Below, piece after piece: positions 55,139 through 63,568 of a stretch of DNA of 64,000 nucleotides. How positions within the stretch are numbered: the stretch's first letter is position 1; every line of letters starts with the position of its first letter. The position numbers were made by a program, and so were the translations under genes. Source of the DNA: Caulobacter sp. NIBR1757 (lineage in GTDB: Bacteria > Pseudomonadota > Alphaproteobacteria > Caulobacterales > Caulobacteraceae); the NCBI RefSeq assembly GCF_027912495.1, contig NZ_CP115463.1, positions 992,001 to 1,056,000 on the forward strand, given 5' to 3'. The notes below the pieces were generated by a model. That model did not search any database. It saw only the letters and a list, made by a program, of their open reading frames with translations, and was not told where the DNA came from.

Positions 55139-56206
55139 ATGGAGGCCCAGGACATGATCGCCACGACTGCCGTCCAGGAAGCACGCCGCGCCTATTTCAA
55201 GCAGGGCGTGCTGCCGGCTGACCAGTTGGGTCACGCTATCCTGCGCTCCTGGATGCGCTGCTCCGACATGGGCCTCGACGCCGCCGCCCCGGCCGCCGCC
55301 CCCGACGCCAGCGCCGCGGAGATGCGCGCCCTCCAGGACCGCCACGAGGCCCTGCGCCGCCTCTGCCGCCCCGAACTGGACGCCCTCCACGCCGAGGCGC
55401 GCGAGACGGGTGGCATCGTCATCCTCACCAACCCCGAGGGCGTCGTGCTCGACGCCGTCGGCGATCCGGGCTTCGCCGGCCGCGCCGCCCAGGTCGCGCT
55501 GCGCCCTGGCGCCGCCTGGCAGGAGGGCGCCGCCGGCACCAACGCCATCGGCACCGCCATCGCCGAGCGACGCCCCGTCGCCGTTCACGGGGCAGAGCAT
55601 TTCTTCGACGCCCACCGCGAACTGACCTGCGCCGCCGCTCCCATCGTTGACGGCCGCGGCGCGGTGATGGGCGTGCTCGACATGTCCGGCCATGCCGCCG
55701 TCCAGCACCTGCACGCGCTGGGTCTGGTGAAACTGGCCGTCGAACAGATCGAGCACCGCCTGTTCCAGCAGGCCTTCGCCGGCTGCACCGTGGTCCGTTT
55801 CCACAGCGACGCGGCCCTGCTCGGCGCCGCGCGCCAGGGCGTCCTGGTGTTCGACGACGACCGCCTGGTCGCCGCCAACAAGCGGGGACTCAGCCTCACC
55901 GGTCGCAGCTGGGCGGATCTCGACGAGACCCGCTTCGATGACCTCTTCGACGCCGACCTCACCCGCCTCGAGGGCCCTGCCCAGCTGGTCACCGCCGCCG
56001 GGGATCGTTTCCACGCCGCCGTCGATCGCACCGGCCTGGGCGCCAGCCGGCCCGCGCCGGCGGCGCTGTCCGACGCCCCGCTGCGCGACACCGAGCTCGC
56101 CGCCATGAGGGCCGCCCTCGACGCCTGCAACGGCAACGTCAGCGCGGCGGCCAAGCGCCTCGGCGTCCACCGCGCTACCCTGTACCGCCGCCTCCTCTCG
56201 GCCTGA
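55139..56206 (+). CDS. AcoR-like GAF regulator with Fis HTH but no AAA+ domain
   Basis: A 355-residue regulator (ATG 55139; ATG 55154 has the better GGAGG site). Residues about 60-190 are a GAF-type sensor with AcoR-like text ([34 protein letters not shown]). A PAS-like part follows ([17 protein letters not shown]). The C-terminal 40 residues are a Fis-type helix-turn-helix ([20 protein letters not shown]). The sigma-54-interacting AAA+ domain with its GAFTGA loop is missing, so it cannot act as a classical enhancer-binding protein. Divergence from the aldehyde dehydrogenase suggests control of that gene. Confidence 0.88.
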   Translation: MEAQDMIATTAVQEARRAYFKQGVLPADQLGHAILRSWMRCSDMGLDAAAPAAAPDASAAEMRALQDRHEALRRLCRPELDALHAEARETGGIVILTNPEGVVLDAVGDPGFAGRAAQVALRPGAAWQEGAAGTNAIGTAIAERRPVAVHGAEHFFDAHRELTCAAAPIVDGRGAVMGVLDMSGHAAVQHLHALGLVKLAVEQIEHRLFQQAFAGCTVVRFHSDAALLGAARQGVLVFDDDRLVAANKRGLSLTGRSWADLDETRFDDLFDADLTRLEGPAQLVTAAGDRFHAAVDRTGLGASRPAPAALSDAPLRDTELAAMRAALDACNGNVSAAAKRLGVHRATLYRRLLSA

Positions 56207-56302
56207 CCGCCGCCCGCCCGGGGCGATCACGCCGCCTTCCGATCATTTGACTCGCCTGTGATCGGCTCCACATTCCACAAGGGGCCGTACCGGAGAGACC
56301 AG

Positions 56303-57235
56303 ATGCTGATCCGCCACGCCGGCGACCTGACCGAGAACGACGTCACCCCGCACGGCCTCTACCTGCGCCGCCGGGAGTTCATGGCCGGGACCATCGCCCT
56401 GGGCGCCGCCGGCCTCGCCGCCTGCGCGCCGGAAGACGTCGCCGCCGCCCCGCTCAAGGCCGCAAAGTCCCGCTACACCACCACCGAAAAGCTGACCCCC
56501 TTCAAGGACGTCACCACCTACAACAACTTCTACGAATTCGGCGTCGACAAGTCCGACCCCGCCGCCAACGCCGGCAAGCTCAAGACCCGCCCCTGGACCG
56601 TCAAGGTCGACGGCGCCTGCGCCAAGCCGGGGACCTACAATCTCGAGGACATCCTCAAGATCAGCCCCTTGCAGGAGCGCATCTATCGCCTGCGCTGCGT
56701 CGAGGGCTGGTCGATGGTCATCCCCTGGATCGGCATCCCGCTGGCTGACATCCTCAAACGCTACCAGCCGACCTCGAAGGCCAAATTCGTCGCCTTCGAA
56801 ACCCTGCTGCGCCCCAGCGAAATGCCCGGCCAGCGCCGCGCCGTCCTGCAGTGGCCCTATCGCGAGGGCCTGCGCATGGACGAGGCCATGCACCCGCTCG
56901 CCTTCATGGCGGTCGGCCTCTACGGACAGACCCTGCTGAACCAGAACGGCGCCCCCATGCGCCTCGTCGTGCCCTGGAAGTACGGCTTCAAGTCGATCAA
57001 GAGCATCAGCCGCATCAGCTTCACCGAGACCCAGCCCAAGACCGCCTGGCAGCTGTCGGCGCCGCAGGAGTACGGCTTCTATTCCAACGTCAATCCCGCC
57101 GTCGACCACCCGCGCTGGAGCCAGGCCAGCGAGCGCCGCATCGGCGAGTTCATCCGCCGCAAGACCCTGCCCTTCAACGGCTACGGCGAGGTCGCCGGCC
57201 TCTATGCCGGCATGGACCTGCGGAAGTTCTACTGA
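56303..57235 (+). CDS. msrP: periplasmic methionine sulfoxide reductase, molybdopterin subunit
   Basis: A 310-residue MsrP (YedY). ATG 56303 follows GGAGAGA. A Tat leader with RRREFMAG is followed by a hydrophobic stretch. The molybdenum-ligand cysteine lies in [10 protein letters not shown] (Cys132). It repairs oxidised methionines of periplasmic proteins with electrons from MsrQ. The stop overlaps msrQ by TGATG. Confidence 0.95.
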   Translation: MLIRHAGDLTENDVTPHGLYLRRREFMAGTIALGAAGLAACAPEDVAAAPLKAAKSRYTTTEKLTPFKDVTTYNNFYEFGVDKSDPAANAGKLKTRPWTVKVDGACAKPGTYNLEDILKISPLQERIYRLRCVEGWSMVIPWIGIPLADILKRYQPTSKAKFVAFETLLRPSEMPGQRRAVLQWPYREGLRMDEAMHPLAFMAVGLYGQTLLNQNGAPMRLVVPWKYGFKSIKSISRISFTETQPKTAWQLSAPQEYGFYSNVNPAVDHPRWSQASERRIGEFIRRKTLPFNGYGEVAGLYAGMDLRKFY

Positions 57236-57831
57236 TGAGTTCCAAGACCAAGGACCGCCTCGTTTACACGGCGGTCTGGCTGGCCTGTTTCGCCCCCATC
57301 CTGTGGCTGGCCTGGCGCCTGCTCAGCGGCGACCTCGGCGCCAACCCCATCGAGGCCCTGATCCGCCAGCTCGGTGTCTGGGGCCTGCGTTTCGTGCTGA
57401 TCAGCCTGGCCATCACCCCCGCCGCCCGCCTGCTGCGCCAGCCCCGCCTGATCCGCTTCCGCCGTACGGTCGGCCTGTTCGCCTTCGCCTATGTGCTCCT
57501 GCACTGGGGCGCCTACGTCGGCGTCGATCAGTTCTTCGACTGGGCCGCGGTGCTGAAGGACATCTACAAACGCCCCTTCATCACCATCGGCATGACCGCC
57601 TTCGTGCTCCTGATCCCGCTCGCGGTGACCAGCACCAACGCCGCCATCCGGGCGCTCGGCCCCGTGCGCTGGAAACGCCTCCACCGCCTGATCTACGTGA
57701 TCGCCCCGCTGGGGGTGCTGCACTACTACATGCTGGTGAAGGCGGACCATCGGCCGCCGTTGATCTATGCGGCGATCCTGGCGGTGCTGCTTGCCTATCG
57801 ACTATGGGAGTGGCGCCGCAAGCGCCGCTAA
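57235..57831 (+). CDS. msrQ: heme-binding membrane subunit of the MsrPQ system
   Basis: A 198-residue MsrQ (YedZ) with about six membrane helices. Family features: LLHWGAYVGVDQ with a heme-ligand histidine, and KRLHRLIYVIAPLGVLHYYM with two more. It takes electrons from the quinone pool or a flavin reductase to MsrP. Coupled to msrP by a one-base overlap; a repeat begins right after its stop. Confidence 0.95.
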   Translation: MSSKTKDRLVYTAVWLACFAPILWLAWRLLSGDLGANPIEALIRQLGVWGLRFVLISLAITPAARLLRQPRLIRFRRTVGLFAFAYVLLHWGAYVGVDQFFDWAAVLKDIYKRPFITIGMTAFVLLIPLAVTSTNAAIRALGPVRWKRLHRLIYVIAPLGVLHYYMLVKADHRPPLIYAAILAVLLAYRLWEWRRKRR

Positions 57832-58002
57832 CCTCCCTCCCCGAATTGGGGAGGGCAGACGCGCGGTTACGCGCGTCGGGTGGGGAAGTCGGTCACTGAC
57901 TTTCGAGAGAAGGCACTGAGAAGCCTGACCGGTGGGGCCGGTGACCCGCTTCCCCACCCGGCGCGCAACGCGCGCCTGCCCTCCCCAATTCGGGGAGGGA
58001 GG
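57832..58002. repeat. inverted repeat, family D
   Basis: Ends CCTCCCTCCCCGAATTGGGG and CCCCAATTCGGGGAGGGAGG, with inner parts CAGACGCGCG ... CGCGCGTC-like hairpins and GGGTGGGGAAG / CTTCCCCACCC. It begins one base after the msrQ stop. Confidence 0.85.
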
Positions 58003-58014
58003 TCGCGAAGCCCC

Positions 58015-58308
58015 CTACTGCCTCTTCTCCTGCGCCGCCTCGGCCTTGTCCTCGCGCGAGCTCTCCGCCAGGTCTTCCTGGGCGTTCGCCGCCGTGTCCT
58101 TCACGGCGTCGGCGGCTTCCGCCCCGGCTTCCTTGATCGCCGCGCCGGCTTCCTTGACGTCCGGGTCGTTGGCGATGTCGTGGGCGGCCTCCTTGACCTC
58201 GGCTCCGGCGGCCTGCGCCCCTTCCTTCAGTTCGGCCCGGTCCTGGCTGTCGCAGGCGGCGAGGGTCAGGCCGACAGCGGCCAGGGCGACGAGAGCAAGC
58301 GAACGCAT
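58015..58308 (-). CDS. small Ala/Glu/Lys-rich lipoprotein
   Basis: A 97-residue lipoprotein: signal sequence with lipobox LAAC (cysteine near residue 19) and then a highly charged helical tail with repeated [13 protein letters not shown] heptad-like units. It resembles small stress-related lipoproteins but has no named family I can assert. Convergent in position with the repeat after msrQ and divergent from fmt. Confidence 0.75.
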   Translation of the reverse strand: MRSLALVALAAVGLTLAACDSQDRAELKEGAQAAGAEVKEAAHDIANDPDVKEAGAAIKEAGAEAADAVKDTAANAQEDLAESSREDKAEAAQEKRQ

Positions 58309-58405
58309 GGACAATCTCCGTGAATGTTCCGCCACATCAACGAACCGTGATCGCCCCGGTTCCCGTCCCTTCCTACCGAGCCCCCGAACCGCTACATGCC
58401 CCGCC

Positions 58406-59332
58406 ATGCGTCTCGCCTTCCTCGGCACTCCCGACTTCGCCGTCATCAGCCTGGCCGCCCTCCTCGAGGCCGGCCACGACATCGCCTGCGTCTACAGCCA
58501 GCCCCCGGCCCCGCGCGGCCGTGGCCAGGACCTCAAGCCCTCGCCGGTGCACCAGTTCGCCTTGGACCATGGCCTCACCGTCCGCACGCCCAAATCCATG
58601 AAGTCCGACGAGGAGATCGCCGCCTTCCAGGCCCTGGGTCTCGACGCCGCCGTCGTCGTCGCCTTCGGCCAGATCCTCAAGCCCGGCATCCTCGAGGCCC
58701 CGCGCCTCGGCTGCTTCAACCTGCACGGCTCCATCCTGCCCCGCTGGCGCGGCGCGGCGCCCATCCAGCGCGCCGTCATGGCCGGCGACGAGATCACCGG
58801 CGTCCAGGTCATGCGCATGAGCGAGGGGCTCGACGAGGGCGCCGTGATCGCCACGGCGACCACCCGCATCGGCCGCTACGACACCGCCGGCACGATCCAC
58901 GACCGCCTGGCCCAGCTCGGCGCCCGCCTCCTCGTCGACACCCTGCCGGCCATCGAGGCCGGAACCGCCGTCGAAACCCCCCAGGCCGAAGAGGGCGTGA
59001 CCTACGCCCGCAAGATCACCCCCGCCGAGGCCCGCCTCGACTGGTCCCGCCCGGCCGAGGAGATCGACCGCCAGATCCGCGGCCTCTCCCCCTTCCCGGG
59101 CGCCTGGTTCGAGGCCCCGTCGACGCGCGGCCCCACCCGCGTGAAGGCCCTGATGTCCCACGTCGAGGATGCCTCCGGCCTGCCCGGGACCGCCCTCGAC
59201 GACAGCCTGCTGATCGCCTGCGGCGACGGCGCCGTCCGCCTGCTGGAACTGCAGCGCGAGGGCAAGGGCCGCCAGCCGGCCGACGTCTTCCTGCGGGGCT
59301 TCCCGGTCGCGGCCGGCACGGTCCTGGCCTGA
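58406..59332 (+). CDS. fmt: methionyl-tRNA formyltransferase
   Basis: A 308-residue Fmt that formylates initiator Met-tRNA. The start [12 protein letters not shown], the loop [15 protein letters not shown] and the active-site stretch [17 protein letters not shown] (residues 105-121) are diagnostic. The C-terminal domain is present. Its stop overlaps truA (TGATG). Normally it follows def directly; here 5.3 kb of unrelated genes intervene. Confidence 0.96.
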   Translation: MRLAFLGTPDFAVISLAALLEAGHDIACVYSQPPAPRGRGQDLKPSPVHQFALDHGLTVRTPKSMKSDEEIAAFQALGLDAAVVVAFGQILKPGILEAPRLGCFNLHGSILPRWRGAAPIQRAVMAGDEITGVQVMRMSEGLDEGAVIATATTRIGRYDTAGTIHDRLAQLGARLLVDTLPAIEAGTAVETPQAEEGVTYARKITPAEARLDWSRPAEEIDRQIRGLSPFPGAWFEAPSTRGPTRVKALMSHVEDASGLPGTALDDSLLIACGDGAVRLLELQREGKGRQPADVFLRGFPVAAGTVLA

Positions 59333-60069
59333 TGCCCCGCTACCGCCTCACCGTCGAATACGACGGCCGCCCCTACCGCGGCTTCCAGGCCCAGGCCGAG
59401 CTGCCGAGCGTCCAGGGCGCCATCGAGCGCGCCGTCAAAGCCTTCTGCGGCGAGGACATCCGGCTGATCGCCGCCGGCCGCACCGACACCGGCGTCCATG
59501 CCACGGGCCAGGTCATCCATATCGATCTGGAAAAGGACTGGCCGGCCCGCACCGTGCTGCAGGCGATCAACGCCCACCTGGTGCCCGAGCCTATCGCCAT
59601 CCTGGATGCCTCGGTGGCTGAGGGCGACTGGCACGCCCGCTTCAGCGCCATCGAGCGCCGCTACCTCTACCGCATCCTCAACCGCGAGGCCCGCCCGGCC
59701 CTCGACCTGGGCCGCGTCTGGCACGTGAAGAAGCCGATCGACGCGGCGGCCATGCACGCCGCCGCGCAAGCGCTCGTCGGCCACCACGACTTCACCACCT
59801 TCCGCGACATGCAGTGCCAGGCCAAATCGCCGCTGAAGACCCTGGACGTTGCCGACGTCCGCCGCGAGGGCGACCAGGTCCTGCTGGTCTTCACCGGCCG
59901 CAGCTTCCTTCATCGGCAGGTTCGCTCGATGACCGGCACGTTGCTGGAAGTCGGCGTCGGCCGCTGGACGGCGGAGGATGTGAAGGCGGCGCTGGAGGCG
60001 AAGGACCGCACGGCCTGCGGGCCGGTCGCGCCGGCGGATGGGCTCTATCTGACCGGCGTCGCCTACTGA
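59332..60069 (+). CDS. truA: tRNA pseudouridine38-40 synthase
   Basis: A 245-residue TruA. The catalytic aspartate is in AGRTDTGVHA (Asp52), with YDGRPYRGFQAQ near the start and HHDFTTFRD and RSFLHRQVRSMTG later. Acts on the anticodon stem of many tRNAs. ATG 59332 shares its A with the fmt stop. Confidence 0.96.
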   Translation: MPRYRLTVEYDGRPYRGFQAQAELPSVQGAIERAVKAFCGEDIRLIAAGRTDTGVHATGQVIHIDLEKDWPARTVLQAINAHLVPEPIAILDASVAEGDWHARFSAIERRYLYRILNREARPALDLGRVWHVKKPIDAAAMHAAAQALVGHHDFTTFRDMQCQAKSPLKTLDVADVRREGDQVLLVFTGRSFLHRQVRSMTGTLLEVGVGRWTAEDVKAALEAKDRTACGPVAPADGLYLTGVAY

Positions 60070-60222
60070 CGACGGGTGCGCGATTCCGCCCCCTTAGGGG
60101 GCGGGGGACCGCGGCCGAAGGCCGTGGTGGTGGGGGTCACCGTCAGCAGAGACCTGCCCGATGTGCCGCGTCCCTGACCGTTGACCCCCTCAGTCGGCTC
60201 CGCCGACAGCTCCCCCTGAGGG

Positions 60223-60449
60223 CAGGGCTATCGCATATGGCGTGAAACTGCTCACCAGCTCCTCTCCCTAAGGGAGAGGAAGGGGCCCGCGCTGCGCCAG
60301 CAGCGTGGGAAGGAGAGGGTTTACGAACGCCTGAAGCTAATCCCCACGGTCCTTAAACCCTCTTCCTCCCACCGCTTCGCGGCGGGCCCCTCCTTCTCCC
60401 TTAGGGAGAAGGGAAAGAAAGGCCGACATTTCCATATGCGATAGCCCTG
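60223..60449. mobile_element. MITE-like insertion with 18-bp perfect TIRs
   Basis: Terminal inverted repeats CAGGGCTATCGCATATGG (60223-60240) and its exact inverse (60432-60449) bound a 227-base element. It is flanked by the direct repeat CCCCTGAGGG (60213-60222 and 60450-60459), a 10-base target duplication. It has no coding capacity and contains a further palindromic repeat. The target is the terminal hairpin of a family-E repeat. Confidence 0.75.
60260..60412. repeat. REPIN-like inverted repeat inside the MITE-like element
   Basis: Left hairpin TCCTCTCCCTAAGGGAGAGG with GGGGCCCGC and GAGAGGGTTT; right side AAACCCTCTTCCTCC, GGCGGGCCCC and CTTCTCCCTTAGGGAGAAGG. The arms are diverged copies in inverted orientation. 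Confidence 0.75.
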
Positions 60450-60475
60450 CCCCTGAGGGGGAGCGACCACGTTCC

Positions 60476-60865
60476 TTAGTCCATCAAACTCGCCGGCACC
60501 TTGCCGCCGTTCTCGCTGAGCTTCTTCAGCACCGCCTTGTGCAGCCAGATGTTCATCGCCGCGCTGTCCGACTTGTCACCGGTGTAGCCCAGCTCATCGG
60601 CCAGGTCCTTGCGCTCCTGCAGGCTGCTCTCCATCCCGACCAGCTTCATCAGATCGACGATCGAAGTGCGCCAGTTCAGTTTCTGCGGATTGTTCGCCGC
60701 CATGTCCTCGAGGACCGCCTCGATATCGACCGGCGCCGGGGCCTGGGCGTGCGCCTGCTCCTGCGGCGTCGGACCCGGCTGCGCCTGCGGCGTCGGCGCG
60801 GGGGCCGGCGCGGCCTTCGGCTTGTGGCCGAAAATCTTGCCCAGGATGTTGCTGAAGATACCCAT
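60476..60865 (-). CDS. DUF3597 family protein
   Basis: A 129-residue protein. The start MGIFSNILGKIFGHK is followed by an Ala/Pro/Gln-rich linker (about 17-45) and a conserved C-terminal domain (VDIEAVLEDMAANN, LNWRTSIVDLMKLVGM, RKDLADELGYTGD), which is DUF3597. Function unknown. A perfect AT-rich palindrome lies 83 bases upstream of the start. Confidence 0.9.
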   Translation of the reverse strand: MGIFSNILGKIFGHKPKAAPAPAPTPQAQPGPTPQEQAHAQAPAPVDIEAVLEDMAANNPQKLNWRTSIVDLMKLVGMESSLQERKDLADELGYTGDKSDSAAMNIWLHKAVLKKLSENGGKVPASLMD

Positions 60866-61218
60866 GGTCGTCCCTCACGCTGCGGCGGCCAACGGGCCGC
60901 TCCGAGCAGAAGGAAGCCCCGAAGCCCCGCTTCGTTGCCTGCCAAATAATATGTCTAGACATATTCATCCGACTTTGGCGGGCCCGACCCACGCCCGTCG
61001 CCTCAGCCCTCCGGACACCGCCCAATGGGCCCGGTCCAAGCCCGACAAAACCCTGTCGCCATCACCCACACCGACCCGGCGCCACCCCCCACGGGGACCG
61101 GGCGCGGGACCGGCAAAAGTCTGGCGCCTTCACCTACAGATATCTGAAATCATTGAATAAATGGCGAATTCACCGCCTTGACGGCCCGAAACTCCGCTAT
61201 ACTGGTCCGCCCGCTTCG
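60866..61218. other. gene-free stretch between DUF3597 and EamA genes
   Basis: This 353-base gap contains the palindrome above, a short palindrome CAGATATCTG (61137-61146), and a plus-strand promoter-like pair TTGACG (61178-61183) and TATACT (61198-61203), spaced 14 bases as in Caulobacter housekeeping promoters. A transcript from it would be antisense to the EamA gene end. I see no convincing gene, tRNA or terminator here. Confidence 0.4.
60948..60965. promoter_or_regulatory. AT-rich palindrome upstream of the DUF3597 gene
   Basis: The perfect 18-base palindrome AATATGTCTAGACATATT, in an otherwise GC-rich region, lies upstream of the DUF3597 gene. It matches the site at 8438-8457 except for one centre base. 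Likely an operator of an unknown regulator. Confidence 0.55.
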
Positions 61219-61656
61219 TTAGCGGATCGCCACCAGCACCGCCCCGCCGGCGATCAGCGCCACCCCCAGCCAGTTCTTCCAGCTCAGCTGCTCGCCGAGG
61301 AAGGCCACCCCCATGATCGCCACCAGCACCACCGACAGCTTGTCCAGCGGCGCCACCCGCGACGCCTCGCCCAGCTTCAGCGCCCGGAAATAGCAGAGCC
61401 AGCTGGCCCCCGTGGCCAGGCCGGACAGGGTGAGGAACACCAGGGTCCGCGGGCTCATATCGCCGAACGACCGCCACTGCCCGCTGACCGCCACGATCAG
61501 CCCGGCGAAGGCCACCACCACCAGGGTCCGCACCAGGGTGGCCAGGTCCGACGGCGTATCCTTCACCCCCACCTTGGCCAGGATCGCCGTCGCCGCCGCG
61601 AACACCGCCGCCAGCAGGGCCCAGAACAGCCAGCCGCCGGCCAACGTTTTCATCAT
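61219..61656 (-). CDS. EamA-family transporter, single-repeat type
   Basis: A 145-residue membrane protein with five helices, equal to one half of a normal ten-helix DMT/EamA transporter, so it should work as a dimer. The start [18 protein letters not shown] and end [14 protein letters not shown] are typical. Its ATG overlaps the dapE stop (ATGA), so it is coupled to dapE. Substrate unknown. Confidence 0.88.
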   Translation of the reverse strand: MMKTLAGGWLFWALLAAVFAAATAILAKVGVKDTPSDLATLVRTLVVVAFAGLIVAVSGQWRSFGDMSPRTLVFLTLSGLATGASWLCYFRALKLGEASRVAPLDKLSVVLVAIMGVAFLGEQLSWKNWLGVALIAGGAVLVAIR

Positions 61657-62828
61657 CCGATGCGCTCGAAATACAGGGAGATGATCCGTTCATAGACCTT
61701 CTGCAGGCCGTAGATCTCGGCCACCGGGGCCCGCTCGTCGACCATATGCATGGTCGTGCCGACCAGCCCGAACTCGACCACCGGGCAGAGGCTGCGGATG
61801 AAGCGCGCGTCGCTGGTGCCGCCGGTGGTCGACAGGTCCGGCTCGCGGCCCGTGGTGTCGCGCACCGCGTCGGCGACCACGGCGGTGAACGGGCCCTGCT
61901 CGGTCAGGAAGGCCTCGCCGCTGATCATCGAGCGGACCTCGACCGTGCCGTCGAACCCCTCGTTCGCCAGCCGGCACTCGTCCTCGAACCAGGCGGCCAG
62001 GTCGGCGCCCCGGTGGCCGGGATTGAAGCGGATGTTGACCCGCGCCGTCGCCTTCGAAGGAATGACGTTGGTCCCCGGGTTGCCGACATCGAAGGTGGTG
62101 ACTTCCAGGTTGGAGGGCTGGAACTCCGGATAGCCCTCGTCCAGCACCCGGTCCTGCAACCGGCCCATCAGCCGCACCAGCACCGGGATCGGATTGGCCG
62201 CCCGCTGCGGATAGGCGACATGGCCCTGGCGGCCCTCGACGGTGAACCAGGCGTTGATGCTGCCGCGCCGGCCGATCTTGACCATGTCGCCCAGCGCCAC
62301 CGCGCTGCTTGGCTCGCCGACGATGCAGTGGTCGATGACCTCGCCCTCGGCCAGCAGCGCCTCGACCACCTTTTTCGTGCCGTCCAGCGCCGGGCCTTCC
62401 TCGTCGCCGGTAATCAGGAAGGACAGCGACCCGGCCGGCTCCCCCCTGGCCAGCACCGCCGCCACCGCCGCCGTGAAGGCGGCGATGGCGCTCTTCATGT
62501 CCACCGCCCCGCGTCCGAACAGCACCCCGTCCTTCACCTCGCCGGCGAAGGGATCCTGAGTCCAGGCCCCGGCGTCGCCGACCGGCACCACATCGGTATG
62601 GCCGGCGAAACAGAGGTTGGGCCGCGCCGTTCCGCGCCGCGCATAGAGGTTTTCGATGTCGCCGAAGCGCATCCGCCGGCAGGTAAAGCCCAACGCCTCC
62701 AGATGCCGCTGCAGCAGGTCCATCGCCCCCTCGTCGGCCGGGGTCACCGACGGACGCCGGATCAGGGCCTGGGCCAGCTCAAGCGCGTCGAGGGCGGCGG
62801 TCGGGGCGAGGGTGTCGGCGGTGCTCAT
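61653..62828 (-). CDS. dapE: succinyl-diaminopimelate desuccinylase
   Basis: A 391-residue M20 metallopeptidase-family enzyme for lysine and meso-diaminopimelate synthesis. Zinc-site motifs: [24 protein letters not shown] and [12 protein letters not shown], with CIVGEPSS and [11 protein letters not shown] later. Start at ATG 62828 follows GGAAGG. Its product feeds the peptidoglycan that the L,D-transpeptidase and MepK pair elsewhere in the window act on. Confidence 0.95.
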   Translation of the reverse strand: MSTADTLAPTAALDALELAQALIRRPSVTPADEGAMDLLQRHLEALGFTCRRMRFGDIENLYARRGTARPNLCFAGHTDVVPVGDAGAWTQDPFAGEVKDGVLFGRGAVDMKSAIAAFTAAVAAVLARGEPAGSLSFLITGDEEGPALDGTKKVVEALLAEGEVIDHCIVGEPSSAVALGDMVKIGRRGSINAWFTVEGRQGHVAYPQRAANPIPVLVRLMGRLQDRVLDEGYPEFQPSNLEVTTFDVGNPGTNVIPSKATARVNIRFNPGHRGADLAAWFEDECRLANEGFDGTVEVRSMISGEAFLTEQGPFTAVVADAVRDTTGREPDLSTTGGTSDARFIRSLCPVVEFGLVGTTMHMVDERAPVAEIYGLQKVYERIISLYFERIG

Positions 62829-62980
62829 CGCCTTCCGCTTTAGGCGCGGCGGGCGCGGGGCGCAAACCTCGCCGCGACCGACCCGCTCATTTCGAGCGGC
62901 CCGGAACGGGCGGCGGCTTCCTTGAGCCAGGGCGGCCCGCCGCGCCTGATCAGGGCGTAGCAACCCCAGAGGAGCCGACC

Positions 62981-63568
62981 ATGTTGACCTCTCCCTTCGC
63001 CCCGCCCGTGTCCTTCCGCCTGCCGCGCATGCCCTGGGCCCGGCGGCTTGGCCTGCCGGTCGAGATCCGCCCCGCCCCCCGCCCGCGCGAGACCCGGCCC
63101 AACCAGATGTTCCTGCATGTGCGATCGGTCGGCGCCGACGGCTTCGCCCACCTGTTCCAGTTCGCCATCGTCAACGCCGACGGCGATGTCGTGGTCAGCG
63201 TCTTCGCCCGGGCCCGCAGCCCCATCCGGCCGAGCGGGACCTCCTGTCCCGGCCTGCCTTCGGTCTGGTGGGATCAGCTGGAGGAAGCCCTCAAGCCCTG
63301 CCACGGCGGCTGGCTGGTCAGCTTCGGCCGCAGCCTGCACGGCGAGTTCCTGCCGCTCGGCACCCGCGAGAACCTGGCCAGCCTCGACTGCGCCCGGGCC
63401 CGGTTCATCAAGGTGGCCCGCCGTCGCGGCCTGAAGATCGGCCCCGGCGACGTCATCGACCTCAACGACGCCCGCCGCCTGATCGGCCTGCCGCCGGTGC
63501 GATCGCCCGACGCCGCCCTGCAGGCGCTGGGCCTGCGGGAACTGTGGCGCTGGATGGACGGACCCTAG
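62981..63568 (+). CDS. uncharacterised protein, possibly degenerate DEDD exonuclease fold
   Basis: A 195-residue soluble protein I cannot assign. ATG 62981 follows GGAG. The layout (a strand pair [23 protein letters not shown], shown in part, then [26 protein letters not shown] and [11 protein letters not shown]) recalls DEDD exonucleases, but the catalytic Asp/Glu residues of exonuclease motif I are not visible, so any nuclease activity is doubtful. Convergent with the next gene, sharing a CTAG stop overlap. Confidence 0.6.
   Translation: MLTSPFAPPVSFRLPRMPWARRLGLPVEIRPAPRPRETRPNQMFLHVRSVGADGFAHLFQFAIVNADGDVVVSVFARARSPIRPSGTSCPGLPSVWWDQLEEALKPCHGGWLVSFGRSLHGEFLPLGTRENLASLDCARARFIKVARRRGLKIGPGDVIDLNDARRLIGLPPVRSPDAALQALGLRELWRWMDGP

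Larger units (their letters stand above)
60086..60464. repeat. REPIN-like inverted repeat, family E, interrupted by an insertion
   Basis: The left end is the hairpin CCGCCCCCTTAGGGGGCGG; the right end, when the insertion at 60223-60449 and one copy of its duplication are removed, is the perfect hairpin GCTCCCCCTGAGGGGGAGC. Inner parts GGACCGCGGCCGAAGGCC and CAGTCGGCTCCGCCGACAG form further hairpins. The element fills the gap after truA. Confidence 0.75.

Noticed and set aside
61137..61146. CAGATATCTG as a third regulator site
   Set aside because: A 10-base palindrome alone is too short to claim, and it has no second copy that I noticed.
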